A DNA stretch of 57,266 bases from Agromyces sp. H66 (GCF_004959775.1 NZ_SJZG01000007.1:177303-234568), one strand, 5' to 3'; shown: positions 41,856-51,657, counted from the first letter of the stretch. The notes: a model not told the origin generated them from the sequence alone. Translations and numbers: made by a program.

Positions 41856-42325
41856 TAGACCAGTTCCTCGATCTCGGTCCCGCGCGCGTTCGCGAAGCTC
41901 ATCGCGCTGCCGGCCCGCCGGAATCCGAGCTTCTCGAGCACCGCGATCGAGCCCGCATTGTCGGCGGCCACGCGGGCGCGCACCGGGCGATCGGGCATGA
42001 CATCGAGGAAGAGCCGCATCGCCCGGGTGGCGATGCCCTCGCCCCAGTGCGCGGGGTCGATCCAGTACGTGATCTCGGCCACGTCGTCGTCGAACCAGCG
42101 GGCGACGCTGCCCACGATCTCGCCGTCGGCGCGCACGGTGCGGGCGTCGACGCCCGGGTCGGCGAGCAGTCGCCGCCAGCGCGCGTCGAACGTCGCGCGG
42201 TCGGTCGGATCGGGTGCCGTGAACGCGGCCATGCGCACGGCCTCCTCGTGCTGCCCGAACGCGAACAGTGCATCGAGATCCCTGTCGCGGGTCACGCGCA
42301 GGGTCACGACATGAGGCTTGCCCAT
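41843..42325 (-). CDS. GNAT family N-acetyltransferase
   Basis: 160 residues. RimJ/RimL-like (Acetyltransf_3) fold: GSVARWFDDDVAEITYWIDP, HWGEGIATRAMRLFLD (acetyl-CoA loop, here GEGIAT), and VAADNAGSIAVLEKLGFRRA. Substrate unknown. ATG at 42325 has GGAGGAG six bases upstream and lies inside the last 22 bases of the TetR gene, so the two are coupled. Confidence 0.88.
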   Translation of the reverse strand: MGKPHVVTLRVTRDRDLDALFAFGQHEEAVRMAAFTAPDPTDRATFDARWRRLLADPGVDARTVRADGEIVGSVARWFDDDVAEITYWIDPAHWGEGIATRAMRLFLDVMPDRPVRARVAADNAGSIAVLEKLGFRRAGSAMSFANARGTEIEELVYRLA

Positions 42326-42936
42326 GTCATCTCCTCCAGGATGCCGCGGATGGTGCCGTCGGCGGGTCGGCGCCCAGGGATGCGGGCGCTGTGCGGAGTG
42401 GAGTTCAGGAGCCCGAAGGCGGCGTGTGCCCGGAACCTGAGCTCCGCCTCGGCCCGATCGGGCCGGAGTCGGGAGAGGGTGTCGACCCAGTGCTCGACGT
42501 AGCGCCGCTGCAGCGAGCGCACCTCGTGTCGTGCGTCGCGGTCGAGGCGCTCGAGCTCGCGATCCTGCACGACGATGACGTCGGCCTCGCCGAGGGCGAA
42601 GTCGACGTGGAAGCGGATGAGCGAGCGGAGCGCCTCGGCCGGGTCGGGCGACGAGGCGAGGACGCGTTCGGCGCCGTCGAGCAGGGTGCGGCTCGCGCCC
42701 TGCAGGATCGCGGCGAGCACGGCGGCCTTGCCGGGGAAGTGCCGGTAGACGGCCGGCCCGCTGACGCCGACCGCGGTGCCGAGATCCTCGATCGTGACAC
42801 CCGCGTAACCGCGCTGCGCGAAGAGCGTCGCGGCGGCGGCGAGGATCGCGGCACGACGATCGGCCTTCTGGCGGCCGCGCTCGGTGCGCGGCGACCCGTC
42901 GGCGAGTGAGCCGTGCGCGTCGAGGGTGCTTGCCAT
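42304..42936 (-). CDS. TetR family regulator of the acyl-CoA carboxylase locus (BkaR-like)
   Basis: 210 residues. N-terminal HTH from about residue 27: RAAILAAAATLFAQRGYAGV, TIEDLGTAVGVSGPAVYRHF, PGKAAVLAAIL. The C-terminal domain is a typical ligand-binding bundle (FHVDFALGEADVIVVQDREL). It is divergent from the carboxylase beta gene; two 16-bp palindromes lie between, and matching palindromes precede the carboxylase alpha gene 3 kb away. The position and gene set parallel mycobacterial BkaR, a TetR repressor of branched-chain keto-acid breakdown; an acyl-CoA is the likely inducer (inference). Confidence 0.88.
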   Translation of the reverse strand: MASTLDAHGSLADGSPRTERGRQKADRRAAILAAAATLFAQRGYAGVTIEDLGTAVGVSGPAVYRHFPGKAAVLAAILQGASRTLLDGAERVLASSPDPAEALRSLIRFHVDFALGEADVIVVQDRELERLDRDARHEVRSLQRRYVEHWVDTLSRLRPDRAEAELRFRAHAAFGLLNSTPHSARIPGRRPADGTIRGILEEMTWASLMS

Positions 42937-42940
42937 GTCG

Positions 42941-42984
42941 GTGAGTGCTCGCTAACATCGGGAATCGAGTTAGTGCACACTAAC
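42941..42984. promoter_or_regulatory. Paired TetR operators between the regulator and the carboxylase beta gene
   Basis: GTTAGTGCACACTAAC (42969-42984) is a perfect 16-bp palindrome. A second copy with two changes from it, GTGAGTGCTCGCTAAC (42941-42956), lies 28 bases away centre to centre and only four bases from the TetR start codon, so both divergent promoters would be covered. Confidence 0.75.
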
Positions 42985-43039
42985 CGAAATCCCGTGCCCC
43001 GCACAAGGGGGCGCGTCGTCGACGCAGACAGGCGGACGC

Positions 43040-44647
43040 ATGACCACCCTCACGACGGCCATCGACCCGGCGAGCGAGTCGTCGAGGCGCAACGCGGCCG
43101 GGCACGCCGAGCTCGTGCGCGAGCTCCGCGAGAAGCTCGCCGCCGCGGCCCTCGGCGGGCCCGAGGCATCCCGAGACCGGCACGTCGCCCGCGGCAAGCT
43201 GCTGCCGCGCGACCGCGTCGACCGCCTCCTCGACGAGGGCAGCCCGTTCCTCGAGCTGTCCCCGCTCGCCGCCGACGGCCTCTACGACGGCGACTCGCCG
43301 GGGGCCGGCATCATCACGGGCATCGGACTCGTGCACGGCCGGCCGGTCATGGTCGTCTGCAACGACGCGACCGTCAAGGGCGGCACGTACTACCCGATGA
43401 CCGTCAAGAAGCACCTCCGCGCGCAGGAGGTCGCCCGCGAGCATCGCCTGCCCTGCGTCTACCTCGTCGACTCGGGCGGGGCCTTCCTGCCCCTGCAGGA
43501 CGAGGTGTTCCCCGATCGCGACCACTTCGGCCGGATCTTCTTCAACCAGGCGCAGCTGTCGTCGCTGCGCATCCCACAGCTCGCCGCGGTGCTCGGGTCC
43601 TGCACGGCGGGCGGCGCCTACGTGCCCGCGATGAGCGACGAGACCGTGATCGTGCGCAACCAGGGCACCATCTTCCTCGGCGGCCCGCCGCTGGTGAAGG
43701 CCGCGATCGGCGAGGTCGTCACGCCCGAGGAGCTCGGCGGTGGCGACCTGCACTCGCGCGTCTCGGGCGTCACCGACCACCTCGCCGACGACGACGAGCA
43801 CGCGCTCGAGCTCGTGCGCGACATGGTGGCGACCCTTCCCGAGCAGGCGCCCCGCGCCTGGACCGTGCGCGAGTCCCGCCCGCCCGCCGTCGACCCGGCC
43901 GGGCTCACCGCGGCCGTGCCGGTCGACGTGCAGCAGCCCTACGACGTGCGCGAGGTCATCGCGCGGCTCGTCGACGGCAGCGAGTTCGCCGAGTTCAAGC
44001 CCGAGTACGGCGACACCCTCGTCACGGGATTCGCGCACCTCGACGGCCACCCGGTCGGCATCGTGGCGAACAACGGCGTGCTGTTCAGCGAGTCGGCCAT
44101 GAAGGGCGCGCACTTCATCGAGCTGTGCGACCAGCGCGGCATCCCGTTGCTGTTCCTGCAGAACATCTCGGGCTTCATGGTGGGCCGCGACGCCGAGGCG
44201 GGCGGCATCGCCAAGCACGGCGCGAAGATGGTCACCGCGGTGGCGACCACGCGCGTGCCGAAGCTCACCGTCGTGATCGGCGGATCGTTCGGCGCGGGCA
44301 ACTACTCCATGTGCGGGCGCGCGTACTCGCCGCGGTTCCTCTGGATGTGGCCGAACGCGCGCATCTCCGTCATGGGCGGCGAGCAGGCGGCATCCGTGCT
44401 CTCGACCGTGAAGCGCGACCAGCTCGCGGTGCGCGGCGAGGAGTGGCCGGATGCCGCGGAGCAGGCGTTCCGCGAGCCGATCCGCGCGCAGTACGAGGAG
44501 CAGGGCAGCCCCTACCACTCGACCGCGCGGCTCTGGGACGACGGCATCATCGATCCCGCCGACACCCGCACCGTGCTCGCGCTCGCCCTGGAGCTCGCGA
44601 GCCGCACGCCGCTGCCCGAGCCGGCCTTCGGCCTGTTCCGGATGTAG
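43040..44647 (+). CDS. accD1: Acyl-CoA (methylcrotonyl-CoA) carboxylase, carboxyltransferase beta subunit
   Basis: 535 residues, full-length carboxyltransferase with N- and C-halves. [20 protein letters not shown] with [11 protein letters not shown], and [20 protein letters not shown] are features of the methylcrotonyl-CoA carboxylase beta group rather than propionyl-CoA carboxylases; [20 protein letters not shown] and [20 protein letters not shown] form the second half oxyanion loops. It transfers CO2 from biotin on the alpha subunit (46182) to the acyl-CoA in leucine degradation. ATG with AGGCGG upstream. Confidence 0.9.
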   Translation: MTTLTTAIDPASESSRRNAAGHAELVRELREKLAAAALGGPEASRDRHVARGKLLPRDRVDRLLDEGSPFLELSPLAADGLYDGDSPGAGIITGIGLVHGRPVMVVCNDATVKGGTYYPMTVKKHLRAQEVAREHRLPCVYLVDSGGAFLPLQDEVFPDRDHFGRIFFNQAQLSSLRIPQLAAVLGSCTAGGAYVPAMSDETVIVRNQGTIFLGGPPLVKAAIGEVVTPEELGGGDLHSRVSGVTDHLADDDEHALELVRDMVATLPEQAPRAWTVRESRPPAVDPAGLTAAVPVDVQQPYDVREVIARLVDGSEFAEFKPEYGDTLVTGFAHLDGHPVGIVANNGVLFSESAMKGAHFIELCDQRGIPLLFLQNISGFMVGRDAEAGGIAKHGAKMVTAVATTRVPKLTVVIGGSFGAGNYSMCGRAYSPRFLWMWPNARISVMGGEQAASVLSTVKRDQLAVRGEEWPDAAEQAFREPIRAQYEEQGSPYHSTARLWDDGIIDPADTRTVLALALELASRTPLPEPAFGLFRM

Positions 44648-44655
44648 GGCGCGCC

Positions 44656-45381
44656 TCACTGAGTGGATGCCGCGGCCGCGCGATTCACCTCGCGCACGGC
44701 CTCGTCGACCCCGCGGTTCCACGGCGTGCCGTGGCCGGGCAGCACCCAGGTGGCGCCGAGACCCTCGAGCCGGGCGAGCGATGCGAGTGCCCCGCGGGGG
44801 TCGTCGGTGAACGGTGCGGGCTGCGGGCCGTCGGCGCCCGTGAGCACATGCCGTGTGGTGAGGGCGTCGCCCACGAAGACGGCGTCGACCGCCGGCACGT
44901 GGATCGCGATCGAGCCGGGGGAGTGGCCGGGGAGCCCGATGACGCGGGGCGAACCGGGCAGGTCGAGCACCTCGCCGTCGCGGACGGTGACGACCTCGGC
45001 GATCGGCGTCGTGGTGAGCCCGTTCTTGCGCAGCGCGTACCAGAGGAACCGGGCGACGGCGCCGAGCTTCATGTGCCCCCACGCGGGCTTGGTCGACTCC
45101 TCGCCACGGGCGCGGGCCGCATCGGCCTCGTGCACGTACACGGGCACCCCGTGGTCGCGCCGGAGCCGCTCGGCGAAGCCGATGTGGTCGGAGTCGCCGT
45201 GGGTCAGCACGATGCCGCGAACGTCGTCGATCGAGCGGCCCATGGCGTCGAGTTCGCCGAGGAACTCCTTCCACTGGCCGGCGAGCCCCGCATCGACCAC
45301 CGTCACGCCCTCGGGCGCATCGACGAGGTAGACGGCGACGATGTCGTTGCCGACGCGATGGAGCGAGGGTGCGAGCTTCAT
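44656..45381 (-). CDS. MBL-fold metallo-hydrolase
   Basis: 241 residues. Metallo-beta-lactamase fold: VTVVDAGLAG near residue 35, the metal motif LTHGDSDHIGF (HxDxDH, lacking the usual middle His, which is Gly-Asp here), GLPGHSPGSIAIH, VFVGDALTTR and VLPGHGTPW. The motif still provides three metal ligands plus Asp. Substrate unknown. ATG at 45381 with AGGAGA upstream. Its minus-strand promoter TTGACC-18-TATCAT (45453-45424) is covered by the divergent TetR gene's operators. Sits as an insertion between the two halves of the carboxylase locus. Confidence 0.87.
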   Translation of the reverse strand: MKLAPSLHRVGNDIVAVYLVDAPEGVTVVDAGLAGQWKEFLGELDAMGRSIDDVRGIVLTHGDSDHIGFAERLRRDHGVPVYVHEADAARARGEESTKPAWGHMKLGAVARFLWYALRKNGLTTTPIAEVVTVRDGEVLDLPGSPRVIGLPGHSPGSIAIHVPAVDAVFVGDALTTRHVLTGADGPQPAPFTDDPRGALASLARLEGLGATWVLPGHGTPWNRGVDEAVREVNRAAAASTQ

Positions 45382-45419
45382 GGTGTCTCCTGCGGGTTGC
45401 GGGCGATCGGGTGATCGAT

Positions 45420-45458
45420 GGCTATGATACATAGCTGAAGTAGCTATGGTCAATAGCT
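45420..45458. promoter_or_regulatory. Four-half-site operator array of the second TetR regulator
   Basis: GGCTAT (45420-45425), ATAGCT (45431-45436), AGCTAT (45442-45447) and ATAGCT (45453-45458) alternate in orientation with an exact 11-bp step, giving two 17-bp palindromes GGCTAT-5-ATAGCT and AGCTAT-5-ATAGCT whose centres are 22 bp apart, two helical turns. They cover the MBL promoter TTGACC-18-TATCAT on the minus strand. Confidence 0.78.
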
Positions 45459-45496
45459 TAGGATGGATCCGATCGTATCACCGAGGAGGGGCACCG

Positions 45497-46066
45497 ATGC
45501 CGACGCCCGAGCGCACGTCACTCGAGGAGATCGTTCGAGCGGCGCGGGACCTGCTCGAATCGAGCGGGCACGAGGGGCTCACGATGCAGGCGGTGGCGCA
45601 CCGGGTCGGCGTGCGCGCACCCTCCCTCTACAAGCGGGTGCGCAACCGCGGCGACCTCGTCGCCCTGGTCGCCGACGCGACGCTCCGCGAGCTCGGGGCA
45701 CGCGTCGAGGCTGCCGCGACCCATGCCGACGACGATCCGCGACTCGCGCTCGCGCGTCTCGTGCGCGCGGGCCGCGACTTCGCACGGGAACGGCCGGCCG
45801 GATTCCGTCTCATCCTCGCGCCCGGCACCGACCTTCGCCTCGACCCCGCCTCGCTCGAGGCGGCGAGCGCTCCGGTGCTGCGGGTGGCCGCCCGGCTCGC
45901 GGGGGAGGAACGAGTCCTCGATGCGGCGCGCACGTTCACGGCGTGGGCGACCGGGTTCGTGAGCATGGAGCTCGCCGGCGCGTTCCGCCTCGGGGGCGAG
46001 GTGGAGCGGGCGTTCGAGTTCGGGCTGGACCGGCTGTGCCACGCGTTGGCGATCCCGGCGAGCTGA
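45497..46066 (+). CDS. TetR/AcrR family regulator (WHG-domain type)
   Basis: 189 residues. HTH: SLEEIVRAARDLLESSGHEG, LTMQAVAHRVGVRAPSLYKR, VRNRGDLVALVA. The C-terminal part (FTAWATGFVSMELAGAFRLG) matches the WHG/TetR_C_33 ligand domain. ATG at 45497 follows GAGGAGGGG. Divergent from the MBL hydrolase with the AGCTAT/ATAGCT array between, so it most likely represses both genes. It has no visible link to the carboxylase palindromes. Confidence 0.88.
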   Translation: MPTPERTSLEEIVRAARDLLESSGHEGLTMQAVAHRVGVRAPSLYKRVRNRGDLVALVADATLRELGARVEAAATHADDDPRLALARLVRAGRDFARERPAGFRLILAPGTDLRLDPASLEAASAPVLRVAARLAGEERVLDAARTFTAWATGFVSMELAGAFRLGGEVERAFEFGLDRLCHALAIPAS

Positions 46067-46095
46067 TCCGCTCGCGACGCCCTCTTGTCAATTCA

Positions 46096-46137
46096 GTTAA
46101 CGAGCACTAACATCAGATCCGGTTAGTGCGCGCTAAC
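46096..46137. promoter_or_regulatory. Paired BkaR-type TetR operators before the carboxylase alpha operon
   Basis: GTTAACGAGCACTAAC (46096-46111) and GTTAGTGCGCGCTAAC (46122-46137) match the palindrome at 42969 with few changes; their centres are 26 bp apart. This ties the downstream operon to the TetR at 42936 rather than to the adjacent TetR at 45497. Confidence 0.75.
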
Positions 46138-46181
46138 TGATCATGGCGCGCGGTCCTGCAGAGAGGCGGATGGAGACGCTC

Positions 46182-48263
46182 ATGAGCACGCCCGACATCG
46201 CCCCGATCCTCGCGACCGCACCGGTCGCCGTCGCCCGCGGGTCGCGCCCGTTCGACCGCGTGCTCGTGGCCAACCGCGGCGAGATCGCGGTTCGCGTCAT
46301 CCGCACCCTGAAGCGGCTCGGAATCCGGGCGATCGCGGTGTTCTCCGATGCCGACGCGGACGCCCCGCACGTGCGCCTTGCCGACGAGGCCGTGCACATC
46401 GGGCCGGCGCCCGCCGCCGACAGCTACCTCGACCCCGATCGCATCGTGGCCGCCGCGCTCGCCGCGGGCGCCGAGGCCGTGCACCCGGGCTACGGCTTCC
46501 TCTCCGAGCACGCCGGCTTCGCCCGGGCGTGCCGCGACGCCGGCATCGTGTTCGTCGGCCCCGGCGACGAGGCGCTCGAGGTCATGGGCGACAAGATCCG
46601 CGCCAAGCGGCACGTCGCGGCATCCGGAGTGCCCATCGTGCCCGGCGTCGCCGACCCCGAGCTCGACGATGCGGCGCTCATCGCGGCCGGCGAGGACGTC
46701 GGATTCCCGATCCTCGTGAAGCCCTCGGCCGGCGGCGGCGGCAAGGGCATGCAGGTGGCACGCGACGCCTCCGAGCTGGAGACCGCGATCGGCGCCGCGC
46801 GCCGGGTCGCCACCGCGGCCTTCGGCGACGACACGCTCCTGCTCGAACGCCTCATCGAGCGTCCCCGGCACATCGAGGTGCAGGTGCTGGCGGATGCCGC
46901 GGGCACCGTGATCCACCTGGGCGAGCGCGAGTGCTCGCTGCAGCGTCGGCACCAGAAGGTCGTCGAGGAGGCGCCGTCGCCGCTCCTCGATGCGTCCACC
47001 CGCGAGCGCATCGGCCGGGCCGCGTGCGACGCCGCGCGGAGCGTGGGCTACCTCGGCGCCGGCACGGTGGAGTTCCTGGTGTCGGATGTCGCGCCCGACG
47101 AGTTCTTCTTCATCGAGATGAACACCCGCCTGCAGGTCGAGCACCCCGTGACCGAACTCGTCACGGGCGTCGATCTCGTCGAGCAGCAGCTCCGCATCGC
47201 GGCGGGTGAGCCGCTCGAGCTCGCGCAGGACGACGTTCGGCTCGCCGGCCACGCGATCGAGGCGCGGGTCTACGCCGAGACGCCGCACCGCGGCTTCCTC
47301 CCGTCGACCGGAACGGTGCTCGCGTGGCGCCCGCCCGCCGGCGAGGGCGTCCGGGTCGACGCGGGCATCGCCGAGGGCCAGGAGGTCACGGCCCACTACG
47401 ACCCCATGATCGCCAAGGTGATCGCACACGGCGCCGACCGCGCCGAGGCGCTCGAGCGCCTCGACCGGGCCCTCGCCGACACCGTCGTGCTCGGCGTGGA
47501 CACCAACGTCGGGTTCCTCAGGCGCCTCATCGCCGAGCCCGACGTGCAGGCGGGCCGCCTCGACACGGGGCTCATCGACCGCATGCCCGAGGCCGGTGCC
47601 GGCGTCGTCGACCCGTCGCCGACGCTCGTCGAGGCGGCGGCCCGGCGGTTCGCCGGCGAGGAGGCCCGGGCACGGCTCGGAGCGGATGCCGCCGGCCCCG
47701 CCGCCTGGCGCTCGGCCACGGGCTGGCGCCCGGGCGTCGTTCGAGCACCCGAGGTGCTGCTCGCTCCGCGCGATCATCCGCACGACATCCGTACCGTCGC
47801 CGCCATGCCCGCGGGCTCCGGCGCGGACGACGGGCCGGTCGTGCGGGTCGGCGACGACGTGGTCTGGGTGCACCACGGCGGCGAGGCGGCGGCGTTCGTG
47901 CGCATCGACCGCCGCACGCACGCCCAGCGCCGTCGCGACGCGGCCGAGCGGGGCGGCCTCGCCGCCGAGCCCGAACTGCGCGCGCCCATGCCCGGCACCG
48001 TGACCGCCGTGTTCGCCGCCGACGGCGATGCCGTCGAGGAGGGCGACGCCGTCATCGCGATCGAGGCGATGAAGATGGAGCACCGCGTCGTCGCGGGGCT
48101 CGACGGAGTCGTGCGCATCTCGGTCGCGGTCGGCGATCTCGTGGCCCGCGACCAGGCGGTCGCCCGCATCGAACCCCACGCCGAGCCCACCGAGGCATCC
48201 GACCCCGACCCCTCGGGCGGCCCGCACGACGGCGCCGCACCGAGCGCATCCCACCAGGAATGA
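46182..48263 (+). CDS. accA1: Biotin-dependent acyl-CoA carboxylase alpha subunit (biotin carboxylase + BCCP)
   Basis: 693 residues from ATG 46182. Biotin carboxylase N-domain ([20 protein letters not shown]), ATP-grasp ([34 protein letters not shown]), C-domain, and a C-terminal biotinyl domain with Lys631 in EAMKMEH. The last 30 residues are a polar tail. It carboxylates biotin and partners the beta subunit at 43040. Possible earlier ATGs at 46143 and 46170 would crowd the operator; ATG 46182 has GGAG six bases upstream. First gene of a four-gene operon. Confidence 0.92.
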   Translation: MSTPDIAPILATAPVAVARGSRPFDRVLVANRGEIAVRVIRTLKRLGIRAIAVFSDADADAPHVRLADEAVHIGPAPAADSYLDPDRIVAAALAAGAEAVHPGYGFLSEHAGFARACRDAGIVFVGPGDEALEVMGDKIRAKRHVAASGVPIVPGVADPELDDAALIAAGEDVGFPILVKPSAGGGGKGMQVARDASELETAIGAARRVATAAFGDDTLLLERLIERPRHIEVQVLADAAGTVIHLGERECSLQRRHQKVVEEAPSPLLDASTRERIGRAACDAARSVGYLGAGTVEFLVSDVAPDEFFFIEMNTRLQVEHPVTELVTGVDLVEQQLRIAAGEPLELAQDDVRLAGHAIEARVYAETPHRGFLPSTGTVLAWRPPAGEGVRVDAGIAEGQEVTAHYDPMIAKVIAHGADRAEALERLDRALADTVVLGVDTNVGFLRRLIAEPDVQAGRLDTGLIDRMPEAGAGVVDPSPTLVEAAARRFAGEEARARLGADAAGPAAWRSATGWRPGVVRAPEVLLAPRDHPHDIRTVAAMPAGSGADDGPVVRVGDDVVWVHHGGEAAAFVRIDRRTHAQRRRDAAERGGLAAEPELRAPMPGTVTAVFAADGDAVEEGDAVIAIEAMKMEHRVVAGLDGVVRISVAVGDLVARDQAVARIEPHAEPTEASDPDPSGGPHDGAAPSASHQE

Positions 48264-48273
48264 GGAGCAACCC

Positions 48274-49437
48274 ATGCCGTATCAGCTGAGCGACGAGGAG
48301 CAGGAGCTCTACGACACCGTCTGCGAATTCGCGGACACCGTCGTCGCCCCGCAGTCGTACGAGGCCGACCGCACCCACACGCTGTCGATGGACGTGGTCG
48401 GGCAGATGGGCGAGATGGGCCTGTTCGGCCTGCCCTTCCCCGAGGAGGTCGGCGGCCAGGGCGGCGATTACATGGCGCTGTGCCTCGCCATCGAGGCGCT
48501 CGGCCGCGTCGACCAGTCGATCGCCATCACGCTCGAGGCAGGCGTGGGACTCGGCGCGATGCCGGTCTACCGGCACGGCACCGACGAGCAGAAGGCGGAG
48601 TACCTGCCCGACCTCCTGGCGGGGCGGGCGCTGGCCGGATTCGGCCTGACCGAGCCCGAGGCCGGATCCGACGCCGGAGCGACGCGTACCACGGCCGTGC
48701 TCGACGGCGACGAGTGGGTCGTCAACGGCTCGAAGCAGTTCATCACCAACTCCGGCACGCCCATCACCCGGTTCGTCACCGTCACAGCTGTGACCGGTGA
48801 ACGCACCCGCCCCGACGGTTCCACCGACAAGGAGCTGTCGACGATCATCGTGCCGAACGGCACCCCCGGGTTCACGGTGGGACCCGGCTACGACAAGGCG
48901 GGCTGGCGCGCATCCGACACGCATCCGCTGACCTTCGACGGCGTGCGGGTGCCGTCCGCCAACCTACTGGGCGAGCGCGGCCGCGGCTTCGCCAACTTCC
49001 TGCGCGCGCTCGACGAGGGCCGGGTCGCGATCGCGGCGCTCGCGACGGGCGCCGCCCAGGGTTGCCTCGACGAGGCCGTGGGCTACGCGAAGACGCGCAA
49101 CGTGTTCGGCGTGCCCATCGCGTCGCACCAGTACATCGCCTTCACGATCGCCCAGATGCAGGCGCGGGTGCACACGGCCCGCCTCGCCTGGCACCACGCG
49201 GCCCGGCTGGCCGACGCGGGCGTCCCCTTCAAGAAGGAGGCGGCGATGGCCAAGCTCGTCGCGAGCGACGCGGCCATGTCGAACGCCCGCGACGCCACCC
49301 AGATCTTCGGCGGCATGGGGTTCATGAACGAGACCCTCGTCGCCAGGCACTACCGTGACTCGAAGATCCTCGAGATCGGCGAGGGCACGAACGAGGTGCA
49401 GCTCATGGTCATCGCACGCGAGCTGGGCATCGGCTAG
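48274..49437 (+). CDS. Acyl-CoA dehydrogenase (FadE19-like)
   Basis: 387 residues. FAD-binding and substrate motifs: [66 protein letters not shown]. The catalytic base is the Glu of [10 protein letters not shown] near the C-terminus, as in short/branched-chain acyl-CoA dehydrogenases; the alternative Glu position of isovaleryl-CoA dehydrogenase is a Gly here. Likely substrates are isovaleryl- or other short branched acyl-CoAs. It begins ten bases after the carboxylase alpha stop, with AGGAG upstream. Confidence 0.92.
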   Translation: MPYQLSDEEQELYDTVCEFADTVVAPQSYEADRTHTLSMDVVGQMGEMGLFGLPFPEEVGGQGGDYMALCLAIEALGRVDQSIAITLEAGVGLGAMPVYRHGTDEQKAEYLPDLLAGRALAGFGLTEPEAGSDAGATRTTAVLDGDEWVVNGSKQFITNSGTPITRFVTVTAVTGERTRPDGSTDKELSTIIVPNGTPGFTVGPGYDKAGWRASDTHPLTFDGVRVPSANLLGERGRGFANFLRALDEGRVAIAALATGAAQGCLDEAVGYAKTRNVFGVPIASHQYIAFTIAQMQARVHTARLAWHHAARLADAGVPFKKEAAMAKLVASDAAMSNARDATQIFGGMGFMNETLVARHYRDSKILEIGEGTNEVQLMVIARELGIG

Positions 49438-49445
49438 GAGGTCAC

Positions 49446-49985
49446 ATGTCGGATGTCCCCATGCGCGAGGTCGTGGAGCGCGGACTCTGGTTCGAGGAGT
49501 TCGAGGAGGGCGTGCGCTACCTGCACCGCCCCGGCCGCACCGTCACCGAGGCCGACAACGTGCTGTTCACGACCCTGACGATGAACCCGCAGCCCCTGCA
49601 CCTCGACGCGGCGTGGTCGGCGGGCCAGCCGTTCGGCCGGCCCCTCGTGAATTCGCTGTTCACGCTGTCGACGCTCGTCGGCCAGTCGGTCAGCCAGCTC
49701 ACCCGGGGCACGCTCGTGGCCAACCTGGGCTTCGGCGCGGTCGCGTTCCCGCACCCGGTGTTCGTCGGCGACACGCTCTACGGCGAAAGCGTCGTGGAGT
49801 CGAAGCGGCTCTCGTCGTCGCGCCCGGGCGAGGGCATCGTGGTGCTCGCGCACACGGCGCGGAACCAGGAGGGCGAGGTCGTGGCCACGGCCTCGCGCAC
49901 CATGCTCGTGTGGACGCGCGAGGCGGGCGAGCGGGCTGCAGCGGCTGGGGCATCCGGAGCCGACGAGGGCGGGACGGGCGGATGA
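49446..49985 (+). CDS. MaoC family hydratase (itaconyl-/methylglutaconyl-CoA type)
   Basis: 179 residues, a hot-dog fold: [20 protein letters not shown] with the catalytic Asp/His region (NPQPLHLD), [20 protein letters not shown] and [24 protein letters not shown] corresponds to the catalytic hydratase loop. The equivalent M. tuberculosis gene (Rv2499c) lies in the same cluster. ATG with TAGGAGGT four bases upstream; it ends in an ATGA overlap with the lyase gene. The tail (about 20 residues) is Ala/Gly-rich. Confidence 0.85.
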   Translation: MSDVPMREVVERGLWFEEFEEGVRYLHRPGRTVTEADNVLFTTLTMNPQPLHLDAAWSAGQPFGRPLVNSLFTLSTLVGQSVSQLTRGTLVANLGFGAVAFPHPVFVGDTLYGESVVESKRLSSSRPGEGIVVLAHTARNQEGEVVATASRTMLVWTREAGERAAAAGASGADEGGTGG

Positions 49986-50797
49986 CGCACCCGCCGTTCC
50001 GGTTCGGGCCCGCGCTGCTCTTCTGCCCGGCCGACCGCCCCGATCGCTACGCCAAGGCGCTGGAACGTGCCGATGCCGTGATCCTCGACCTCGAGGACGC
50101 GGTCGCCGAGGACGCCAAGCACGAGGGGCGGCTCGCCCTCGTCGAGTCGGCGCTCGATCCCGAGCGCGTGATCGTGCGCGTCAACCCGACCTCCACGCCG
50201 CACTTCGCCGACGACCTCGCCGCACTCCGGGCCACGGACTACCGCACCGTCATGCTCGCCAAGTGCGAGGGCACGGCCGACCTCGTCGAACTGGCGGAGC
50301 TCGAGGTCATCGCCCTGTGCGAGACCGCGCGGGGCATCGTGGCGGCCGAGCGCGTCGCCGAGCTGCCGAACGTGTCGGGCCTCATGTGGGGTGCCGAAGA
50401 CCTGGTGGCGTCGCTCGGCGGCTCGTCGAGCCGTCATGCCGACGGGCGATACCGCGACGTCGCCGTGCACGCGCGGTCGAGCGTGCTCCTGGCGGCCGGT
50501 GCGAACGGCATCGCCGCGATCGACGCGGTGCACCTCGACATCGGCGATGCCGCGGGCCTGCGCGCCGAGGCGGAGGATGCCGCGTCCCTCGGGTTCGCCG
50601 CGACGGCGTGCATCCATCCCGGTCAGGTGCCGGTCGTCCGGGACGCGTACCGGCCGAGCCCCGAGCGGCTCGAATGGGCCCGCGACGTGCTCGCCGCGGC
50701 CGAGGGCGGCCCCGGCGTCTTCGCGTTCCGCGGCGGCATGGTCGATGCGCCCGTGCTGCGCCAGGCCGAGGCGATCGTCCGGCGCGCGGGACGCTGA
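49982..50797 (+). CDS. CitE-like CoA ester lyase (HpcH/HpaI family)
   Basis: 271 residues. TIM-barrel HpcH/CitE enzyme: [72 protein letters not shown] and [11 protein letters not shown]. Metal-binding Glu and Asp are present in CETARG and WGAEDL. The M. tuberculosis counterpart (Rv2498c) is a beta-hydroxyacyl-CoA lyase acting on HMG-CoA and citramalyl-CoA; with the MaoC enzyme this could end both leucine and itaconate breakdown (inference). ATGA overlap with maoC. Confidence 0.88.
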   Translation: MTHPPFRFGPALLFCPADRPDRYAKALERADAVILDLEDAVAEDAKHEGRLALVESALDPERVIVRVNPTSTPHFADDLAALRATDYRTVMLAKCEGTADLVELAELEVIALCETARGIVAAERVAELPNVSGLMWGAEDLVASLGGSSSRHADGRYRDVAVHARSSVLLAAGANGIAAIDAVHLDIGDAAGLRAEAEDAASLGFAATACIHPGQVPVVRDAYRPSPERLEWARDVLAAAEGGPGVFAFRGGMVDAPVLRQAEAIVRRAGR

Positions 50798-50819
50798 ACA
50801 CCCGACGACGGCGTACGCA

Positions 50820-50852
50820 GCGGATGCCGCGACGCTGTGCCGCGGCATCCGC
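50820..50852. terminator. Bidirectional terminator built from GGATGCC/GGCATCC
   Basis: GCGGATGCCGCG and CGCGGCATCCGC form a 12-bp perfect stem with a 9-base loop between the convergent lyase and ABC permease genes; both arms carry the window-wide heptamer. Confidence 0.75.
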
Positions 50853-50859
50853 CTCGGTC

Positions 50860-51657
50860 TCAGACCGCCACGTCGCGCCGACGGAAGACGAGCCAGCCGA
50901 TGACCAGCAGCGCCGCGGCGACCGCGAAGATCAGCCAGATCAGGCCGACCCAGCCCTCGGAGATCGGGTCCTCGGCGTAGGCCCAGCTGTACGGCGACCA
51001 GTCGTGCAGCCAGGCGAGGTCCTCGTTCTGGTTGCCGAGCGCGTTGACGGCGTACCCGTAGACCGCGATGCCGGCGCCCGCGCCGAGCGCCCAGCTGCGC
51101 CGTCCGGTCATGCCGCCGACCGCGATCGCCGCGACGGCGCCGAGCGAGACGAGCCCGAAGAAGGCCGTCGCCGTCGCGAGGAGCCCGTCGAGGGGGATCT
51201 CGAGCTCGGCGGGTTCGTTCAGGACGAGCACCACCGCGACCGCGACGAGGGTGAGCCACAGGAGCTTCACCAGCACCGCCGCCGTGCGTTCCGCGTAGAG
51301 CCGGCCTCTCGTGACGCCGTGCGCGAGCGTGAGCTCGAGCTGGCCGTTCTCCTCGTCGTTCGCGATGGCGCCCGTTCCCCAGCCGACGGCGGCGATGGTG
51401 ACGAGCACGAAGCCGATGAGGCCGAAGAAGGTCGCCTGGGCGTAGCCGGGACCGGACGTGATGTCGTCGTAGCCGAGCGTCTGCACGAGCTCGGGCGGCA
51501 GCGATTCGAGGATGTCCTGCATCTGCCCGTTGCCCGCGATCGACGGGTACAGCGGCAGGTAGAGGAACAGCGCGGCCAGGATGCCGGCCGTCCAGCCGGC
51601 GAGCCCGCGCCAGGTGTCGGCGAGGTTCCGCCGGAACAGGGGCAGCACGCGCGTCAT
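50860..51657 (-). CDS. ABC-2 type transporter permease
   Basis: 265 residues with six membrane helices (about residues 19-36, 72-92, 118-145, 160-178, 184-205 and 238-258). The loop AIANDEENGQLELTLAHGVTRG between helices 2 and 3 is typical of ABC-2 export permeases (quoted: NGQLELTLAHGVTRG). ATG overlaps the ATPase stop (ATGA). With the ATPase it forms a half-type exporter; substrate unknown. Confidence 0.9.
   Translation of the reverse strand: MTRVLPLFRRNLADTWRGLAGWTAGILAALFLYLPLYPSIAGNGQMQDILESLPPELVQTLGYDDITSGPGYAQATFFGLIGFVLVTIAAVGWGTGAIANDEENGQLELTLAHGVTRGRLYAERTAAVLVKLLWLTLVAVAVVLVLNEPAELEIPLDGLLATATAFFGLVSLGAVAAIAVGGMTGRRSWALGAGAGIAVYGYAVNALGNQNEDLAWLHDWSPYSWAYAEDPISEGWVGLIWLIFAVAAALLVIGWLVFRRRDVAV

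Noticed and set aside
44656..46066. MBL/TetR2 pair as a mobile island
   Set aside because: No integrase, transposase, flanking direct repeat, tRNA or composition change was seen; only the split of the operon suggests insertion.
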